The notes below the pieces were generated by a model. The model was not told the origin of the DNA, made no database searches, and saw only the letters and a list, made by a program, of their open reading frames with translations. A stretch of 64,000 nucleotides of DNA from Sphaerulina vaccinii (Eukaryota > Ascomycota > Dothideomycetes > Mycosphaerellales > Mycosphaerellaceae), in contig JAKUDP010000014.1 in NCBI GenBank assembly GCA_022570795.1, forward strand, positions 496,001 through 560,000, given 5' to 3'. This document shows, piece by piece, positions 57,569-64,000 of this stretch. A program made the translations under genes and the position numbers. Each line of letters opens with the position of its first letter. Positions within the stretch are counted from its first letter, which is position 1.

Positions 57569-58611
57569 ACGATTTATTGGCAATCGTATCTCTGGCAGAA
57601 GGAGCATGTCTACCCATCGTGAAGTGCGTCAATACTTCACGCGACTGCCGTTTCCGCCGAGATACCATAAGATACCATCCCACACCCAAAATTGATTGGA
57701 TTAACAACGAATTCAAAAATCCCATCTTCTCAATATGCCTCGATCCTCTGCTAGTGCCTAACTCAGCAGTACAAATGCTGACAGGACTGAGGAAAGTGAT
57801 CGTTGCCGCCTCTCCACTTTTCGACTTTGTCTACGCTACTCAAAGCAGAGCTGCATCACTCACATTTCTTGATTATGCGAATGGAGAATGGACAGAAATG
57901 TTGAGGCATGAGGTCGACGTCGCTCTAATTGTTGCTGCAGTCCATGCAGCTCGCATCAAAGACAGCGAATGCCGGCAACCTTCAGTTTCCTCGAGCCTTG
58001 TAACCAAAGCAGTGATTTTAATGTTCAGCCTGACGTGTGCGACATAGCTGTGCTTTCGACTGATCAGCTAGGCTTAGACATGGTACAATTTCTTGCAACG
58101 AGCATTTCCATGCCCGTCCTCACGAGTGAGAAGCGGCACTCTTGACTCTTGTCTTCTGTAGAGATGCACATATGAGCCTTATATTGACATATCCATCCAA
58201 TTCTTCGTATTTCGAGAATATTGACTTTCCTGCGCCACGTGCCGCTCTTGGCTGTCTTCGGAACCACTACGTAACTGAAGTGAGTGAAGCTGCGCAACCA
58301 CAGACAGGCAGCGATCTCCACCAGCCATTGTCTCTTCTACACCTTTCCAATTTCTCATACATCTCTTGGGTCGCTCGGTCACATTCAGTCTCGAACTGAC
58401 GAACATCTGCATTACATTAGGCCTCAGCTGTGGATCCTACGATTACGATTGGGCTGCTACACTACTTCGGACGCTTTGCTGGCATCAGGCAGGACGTAGA
58501 AGTTGGGACCTGCTGGGCATATCCGAGAGCATCGCTATACTCCCCGCGACATACTCGGAGTCTCCGACCACGAACAGACTCGGACTGGCGGCACCACGCT
58601 AAACAGGCGCA
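57569..58611. other. Gap, about 1 kb
   Basis: 3' flank of eIF1A and 5' flank of the WASP gene. Several short open frames lack any supporting feature. Confidence 0.5.
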
Positions 58612-60547
58612 ATGCCTTCGATACTATCGGAAGATGACAAACAGACTGTCAAGAGGACAGTGCCCAAAGCGAGCAACAAGATACATGCTGTTGCAGTCGC
58701 AAAGCTATATGTTGCAACTCGAGGACGATGGACATACACGGGATTGCAGGGAGCTGCTGTGCTAGCGAATGATCTCGTCGGTAACACCTTCTGGATCAAA
58801 CTCGTAGATGTATCTTCAGCGAACCGTGGTGTAATCTGGGACCAGGAGATATACGACTCATGGAGCTACAACCAAGATCGGACCTTCTTTCATACTTTCG
58901 AGCTAGAAGAATGTCTTGCAGGCTTGAGCTTTGCAGATGACAAGGAGGCGAAGCAGTTCAAGAAGAAGATGGACGAGAGGGAGAAGAATGCGCATAAGAA
59001 TACAAGAAATAGGCCATTCGCGAGTGGGCCAGCGCAAAGTGCAGGAGCCTATGGAGGTGGACAGCAGGCATACGCTGCACCAGAGCAGCATGGTGGCTTG
59101 AAGAGCAAGTTGGGACTGGGAGGGCTGTTTGGGCACAAGAGCAGTTCGCAGTCGCAAGGTCCAACGCAGAGCATCATTCCGCCACGAGGTGTTCACATCA
59201 GCGACTCGCCACAGAACACGCCCAACAGGAGCAGAGCGAACACAGCTCAGTCGAACGATATCGACCTGAGTGACCCAGCTGTACAGGCTGTATTAGACGA
59301 TCTGTTGCAAATGGGCATCACGCAAGATCAGATTCACGAACACTCGGCCTTCATCAAGAGCTATCTTGAGCAGAACAAGGCTACCGCGGCTGCACAGGCC
59401 GAGAAGCAGGAAAGAGCTTCAAGGGCACCTCCGCCGCCACCACCAGATGCCGCCAGAGTTAGTCCACAGAACACTGGAAGCACAGGAAGAGGACCGCCGC
59501 CTGCGCCTCCGCCATCTAGAAGGAAAGCAGGAGGAGTGCCAGCTGCGCAAAGACCGCCCTCGCCATCTCCAAGTCCCGAGAGAGAACCATCGCCTGTCCG
59601 AAGAACGTTCAAAGTGCCACCTCCGCTTGCGGATGCTGGTGCGAAGTTCAATAATGCTCCTTCACTGCCTGGCCGCAATAGAGCTGTGAGCCAGAGCAAC
59701 CCAGGACCGCCACCTCCACCACGACCTCCAAAAGAGCCTGTTGACGACACGCCTCCGCCTTCAGCACGATTTGCTGTGCCCCCTCCATTTGAAGGCAAGA
59801 GAGCAACGACGAACCCTGTACCTCCGCCACCTCCGAGATCAAGCGGCGTTCCCCCTCCTCCGCCTCCTAGAGATAGTCCAGCCCCTTCAGGTATTCCGCC
59901 GCCTCCACCTCCTCGAGATTCACCAGCACAAAGTTCGTTCGGTAACGATGTGCATATGATGCCTCCGCCTCCTCCGCCTCTGCCTCCCACGACTTCCCGA
60001 CCTGTTCCTGGACCTCCTTCAGCGCCTCCTTTGCCACCTCCGAATGCAGCAAATCTACCACCCCCTCCGCCTCCTTTGCCGCCTTCAAACAGTAGCTCTG
60101 GGCCTCCTCCACCTCCTCCCATGCCTCCAATGTCGAGCAACAGCCCACCTGCTCCTCCACCGCCACCTCCTATGCCAGGACGCTCGCCCGGCGTGCCAGA
60201 AGACAGTGCTGCCGCGCTACCCAAAGTGGCCGCTCCAGGACGCGACGGTCTTCTCGCAGACATTCGTGGTGGTGCACGACTCAAGAAAGTTTCAGATGCA
60301 GAGAAGAAGGATAGAAGTCAAGCCATGGTGCCCGGATCTGAAGCTGCTGCAGCGCCTGCTTCGAGCTCGGGCGGAGGCGGAGACGCTGCACAGGGAGGCT
60401 TGGCCGGAGCTCTTGCTTCTGCTCTTGCGGCGAGGAAGAGTAAAGTTAGTCATTCTGGTAAGTTCATATCGCTCTTGGCTCTCACAGCACGATTTTGACT
60501 AACATTCTTTCTTCACAGATGACGAGAAAGACGATGATGACTGGTAG
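58612..60547 (+). CDS. LAS17: Wiskott-Aldrich syndrome protein homologue (Las17/Wsp1), Arp2/3 activator
   Basis: Exon 1 is 58612-60457 and exon 2 is 60519-60547; the 61 nt intron (GTAAGT...ACAG) leads to the tail DDEKDDDDW. The WH1 domain is at about residues 10-110 (LYVATRGRWTYTGLQGAAVL, SYNQDRTFFHTFELEECLAG). A central region follows with LQMGITQDQIHEHSAFI, then a long proline-rich tract with many PPPPP runs for SH3 and profilin binding at about 270-535. A WH2 motif (GRDGLLADIRGGARLKKV) is at about 543, with a second weaker one (GGLAGALASALAARKSKV). The acidic tail with the terminal Trp contacts Arp2/3. The length of 624 residues matches fungal Las17. It drives actin-patch assembly in endocytosis. 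The tail exists only after splicing, which confirms the intron. Confidence 0.96.
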
Positions 60548-61029
60548 TAACTGTGACATTGATGAGCAGTGTAAGAGGAGAAGGACTGAGACCAGGGATA
60601 GAGAAGACGAACAGAGTCTGATCACTGTAGATAGGTTGTTGTGGAATGAAGAAAGGTCTTCGCAAGCTTACGTTCACTGTACTGTAACACTGACTATCTC
60701 TCAGACAATACACGCGTGTTCGAGATTATGCTCGGGAACAGAAACGATCATCGCCAACGCATCTCGGCTTTCTGACACGTGCGAGGTACATATACCACTT
60801 TCTCTCCAGCTGGAGAATAAGCTGCATGAGGATTTGTGGAGTATCGCTCCTGTTGTGTTACATACATGGTAGTTCTTCAAGGTACGAGCATTGACACCGG
60901 CTCCCCACGAAAGTAGCGCCTCGATGTGCACCTTATCATCAGCCTCTACAAACGCCATGAAGCAAGATATCAGGAACACAGAAGCATTGATGTTCTGAGT
61001 GATCCTTCGCCAAATACTCCGAAAACGAA
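60548..61029. other. Gap, 482 bp
   Basis: 3' flank of the WASP gene and 5' flank of the microprotein gene. No structure was recognised. Confidence 0.5.
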
Positions 61030-61281
61030 ATGAACGATCAAAGCCATACACATACCCATATCAAACGTCTCAAATGGAAGATCGTATTACCTCTCGCTAT
61101 TCTACTCGCTATCATGGTTGTTTATTATTCCTTCGCCTATTACTGGGATGGGAGGAGTGGATGGAGTGATGAAGAGTTGGAGAGTGATTTGAAGCCTAAG
61201 ATTGAGTTGGAGTTGGGACATGGAGATCTGAGGACAATGTTTGATGTGAAGACGAATAGGACGAGGGAGGAGGTGGAGTGA
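61030..61281 (+). CDS. Single-TM microprotein (83 aa)
   Basis: MNDQSHTHTHIKRLKWK is followed by one strong TM segment, IVLPLAILLAIMVVYYSFAY, and an acidic C-terminal tail (DEELESDLKPKIELELGHGD). The ATG sits in an A-rich context (CGAAATG). A positive-inside pattern predicts N-in. The tail carries one N-R-T site. No family is recognised. The short length makes it less certain, but the TM and charge pattern is protein-like. Confidence 0.5.
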   Translation: MNDQSHTHTHIKRLKWKIVLPLAILLAIMVVYYSFAYYWDGRSGWSDEELESDLKPKIELELGHGDLRTMFDVKTNRTREEVE

Positions 61282-63184
61282 AGAGAAGCTGCAGAACAGA
61301 TGAGATGTGCCGGAAAGGAGCAATTGAATGGTGACATTATCGACTCGAGCCGTATGACACGCCAGAATCAGGAAGGATGGGCTCGATATCAGCCGCATCA
61401 AGCATCAGTATGAGCCAACGACTTACCAGCGAAGCCATATTGGCCAAGACGACCGTTTGTATTGCACGCCAAACGATTGTGTTTCAAGCTGATAGTGCAG
61501 AACAGGGGAAAGAACCGTTAGCTAGCTCAAGCCTCGTCGTATGCCCGAATCAAGTGTGCTTGCCGCCAGCGGGAAGGTGTAGAAGGCTCAGAGATACATC
61601 TGAACACTTCTGAGCCTTCTACACATTCTCGTTGACGGCACGCACATCTTGTTCGAGCATACGATAGTCTGTCGCTCTCTGGTTGCCTGTACGTCGTTGA
61701 TGGGCTGGCGGAGGAGTAAAAGCTCACCCTACTACCTTGGACATGACAACATACGGCGCGGGTCCATAACGCGATCGACGCCGCCTTCAGCGTTGCGTCG
61801 AACAAAGGTTCCACGACGACGCCTGCTTGAGACCGAAATCTTGTCCTTAAAATCAATGGCATGCACTCGGAGGAGAACGACATAGATCAATCGACATGAC
61901 TTGCGTGTAGGATACAATCATCTCCGAGCGGCGGGCAGTCGAGCCAAGTTGGCTCCGGATGTGGCGTGGAGCGTGCAATGCGTAGCTCCATGGTGCTGGC
62001 TGCCCAGTCTGCGTCGATGGGCTTGAAGATACATCAATGGTGCTCGGTGTAGTCTGCTCGAGAGATCTTGTCTCCGGTTTCGGTAGTAGTAGTGGTGGTG
62101 GTCTGCTTCGGGATGATTTGATCTGTGGGCACCAGCTCTATCCTGAGCGACTATCGTGCTGCACATAGCTTTTGAGCAGTTGCAGTACTCATGGCATCAA
62201 ACTTGACAGATGAAATCAGATCAGGATCAATTCTCCGAAAGAGCTTGTTCGTGTGTCCTGGGATTGCACCTTTCCGTATGTTCTTGCTCTTCGTGTCTTC
62301 TCGGATGCCTAACAGTCTTCATTGATCGAGTGCTGAGCCCGCTGAACGCCATCGATATGATATGTACGACAGAGCCTCATCATTGTCAGACTCTGGTACG
62401 CTACTGCAGCTTCCTCCATCGAGGGTCCAGCAAGTGTGTGCTTGGTTGCACGGCATGAAACGCGAAACTTACACGTGGTGTTCCTTCTAGGATAAAAATT
62501 TGACGAGGACTTCCCAGAACCTGGCATTGATAATCTCTGAATGCTGCCCAGTGATCGATATCATAAGACTGGCGAGATAGCTGGTGTGGAGAGAAAGGTA
62601 GCTTTGTACAAGATGTGAGGGACAACGTGCGTCAGAACACAGCCATTGGGTGGCCGCAATGCAATCTTATACTGTTGACGGCACTTGGCCGGCAGACGAA
62701 TAGGATGAAGTCGTCCCTAGTGGGAAGTATGTTGTCACGAGGCAGATCATTTTATGATGCTGGTCGGAACGCGCCAAGTACAAGACTGTCGTCGTCTCCT
62801 TTTCTCTCAGTCTCCACTCCCGTCGTTCCCTCTGAGCTCGACTCAGCACCCTTGCATCCTGACGACACGCCGTCATTTCACTGTTGTTGTCGCCTTGTTG
62901 GAGCCATGTTTGGAGGAAGAGAGAGTGTTTGAACCAATGTAAGTGATCCTTTCCTGTCTGCTGCACTGTTCAACGGGTCCAGCTGTTTGCGCATATGAAC
63001 AGCAGCCCCCCTGTTCCTGGCAGCAGCGTAGCCGGCGCGGTTTCACAAGTCACAATAGACACGCATCCTGGAGTCCGATCACTGCACTCTTCAAGGACGG
63101 GCGGTGTCATGTCATGAGCTCTTGCCACGATGCCTGACCTGGACTGCACTTCGATCATCACTCAATACCCACTATGACTTCCTC
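61282..63184. other. Gene-poor stretch, 1.9 kb
   Basis: No supported coding region. It contains a perfect hairpin (separate entry) and a GGT/AGT microsatellite near 62,085-62,100. A donor-like GTAAGT at 62939 could start a 5' UTR intron of the last gene. Confidence 0.5.
61577..61624. repeat. Perfect 16 bp inverted repeat with 16 nt loop
   Basis: GTGTAGAAGGCTCAGA (61577-61592) pairs with TCTGAGCCTTCTACAC (61609-61624). No T-run follows on either strand and there is no gene end nearby, so it is not an obvious terminator. Confidence 0.8.
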
Positions 63185-63220
63185 ATGAGATCACACGCTA
63201 ATTGGATGCTTCCCCAAGAA

Positions 63221-64000
63221 ATGTCCTCATCAGAACGATCCTCGTCAGCCGTTCGAAACCTGCGCTCGCTCTTCGAAAACAAAGCTTCATCCGCAGCACA
63301 AGATCCGTCCACGCCTGACGGGAGAGGGAGATCTCCAGGAGGACTAGCTGCTGACGACCAGCATCGTCCGCGCTCCAAGATCCGCGCATCCTTCATCGCT
63401 GTAGAGTCGCCCAACAGCAAGCCGGCTATGACCATGGCCTCCGCGCCAGACTTCAGCAAGATCCCCAATAGCGACGCCAAGGAGACTATTGATGCCACTA
63501 CTGCACTGAATAGAGAGCCGAGCACGGGCAGACGGACGAGCTTTAGCGAAGACAAGAACAGCAATGCTGTGCAGGCATTGAGAGCGACTGTGGCAGAGGA
63601 GGGAGAGCGACGGAAGTCGCATGCAGTGGCAGAGATGATACCAGAGAATGCGGTAGAGACGCCGCTGGTCGAGGCTGACAAGCAGCTTGGAGGGAAGACA
63701 GCTGCGAAGAGCTCACCGCTGAAGAAGGAGACTGCGCCATTGAAGAAGGTGGAGAAGGCGGGAAAGGTAGACAAGGAGGCGGCGAAGCCGGACAAGCATG
63801 TGACTGGCGCAGAAGAGGAACCCGCAGTGATGAAGCCTGCAGAGCCGACCAATGCAGAGGCTGTAAGTGGCGAGAAGAAGTCAGTGAGCAAAGCAGCTCC
63901 AGCGAAGCCTTCAGCTATCTCGACCGCCAGCAAGCCGTCAAGGCCGTCCATGAGTTTGAAGTCACCTGAGTCTACAACGTCTTCAACAAGGAATACTGCT
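63221..64000 (+). CDS. Disordered Ser/Lys/Ala-rich protein, 5' part only
   Basis: The frame stays open from upstream of 63185 to the window end. ATGs at 63185, 63206 and 63221 are all in frame; the last (MSSSERSSSAVRNLRSLFEN) is preferred because the AVRNLRSLFENKAS opening, followed by RGRSPGG and SKIRASFIAVES, is how a conserved family of fungal disordered proteins begins. After that come Lys/Pro/Ala-rich repeats (KKETAPLKKVEKAGK, EKKSVSKAAPAKPS) and Ser-rich linkers. No catalytic domain appears in the visible part. A 259-codon frame on the opposite strand (63172-63951) is its shadow. The function is unknown. Confidence 0.7.
   Translation, partial: MSSSERSSSAVRNLRSLFENKASSAAQDPSTPDGRGRSPGGLAADDQHRPRSKIRASFIAVESPNSKPAMTMASAPDFSKIPNSDAKETIDATTALNREPSTGRRTSFSEDKNSNAVQALRATVAEEGERRKSHAVAEMIPENAVETPLVEADKQLGGKTAAKSSPLKKETAPLKKVEKAGKVDKEAAKPDKHVTGAEEEPAVMKPAEPTNAEAVSGEKKSVSKAAPAKPSAISTASKPSRPSMSLKSPESTTSSTRNTA

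Noticed and set aside
59361..60284. 307-codon Gly-rich open frame on the minus strand
   Set aside because: It is the antisense of the proline-codon tract of the WASP gene; glycine runs mirror CCN codons.
63172..63951. 259-codon open frame on the minus strand
   Set aside because: Antisense shadow of the plus-strand disordered protein, which has better codon pattern and a family-like start.

Overview
The window is nuclear DNA of a filamentous ascomycete fungus. Evidence: short GT-AG introns (46-157 nt) in otherwise compact genes, fungal families (Gpc1, Smc1, a Las17/WASP homologue, subtilase, eIF1A), and a 16 kb AT-rich block with the hallmark of repeat-induced point mutation (CpA to TpA). A Dothideomycete, possibly of the Mycosphaerellales, is my best guess; that is inference from gene style, not proof.

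Layout. 1-9.1 kb: a left-truncated WD40-like gene, an alpha/beta hydrolase, a WDR68/DCAF7-like WD40 protein, a divergently transcribed WDR6/Rtt10-like tRNA-methylation cofactor, and a small membrane protein. 9.1-11.7 kb: gene-poor DNA with a 222 bp tandem duplication. 11.7-27.9 kb: a sharply bounded AT-rich island. It holds a degenerate but structurally complete Ty1/Copia element (17825-23538, 246 bp LTRs, TACTA target duplication), a ~162 bp tandem array, and, outside the retroelement, a remarkable set of short blocks in which the hexamer AATATT (rarely AACGTT) recurs at exactly 11 nt. Several of these blocks are bounded by GTA...AG like introns, and removing two of them joins three short open segments in one frame.

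29-35 kb: an apple-like membrane glycoprotein, then a cluster of five small membrane-protein genes, two of which share a 36 bp promoter element. 35-42 kb: GPC1 (glycerophosphocholine acyltransferase) divergent from SMC1 (cohesin). 42-48 kb: a Zn2Cys6 relic, a nine- or ten-exon secreted subtilisin-like protease with a GC-AG intron, and a small secreted protein whose signal-peptide region is out of frame. 49-64 kb: BSD-domain protein, RBR E3 ubiquitin ligase (one in-frame stop), membrane protein, oxidoreductase-like protein, a probable mitochondrial protein, eIF1A, WASP, a one-TM microprotein, and the 5' part of a disordered protein that leaves the window.

The genes outside the island do not form one pathway; most are housekeeping genes in both orientations. 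All splice models were derived by hand from consensus sites and frame continuity. Counts such as base composition or CpA depletion were judged by eye, not computed.
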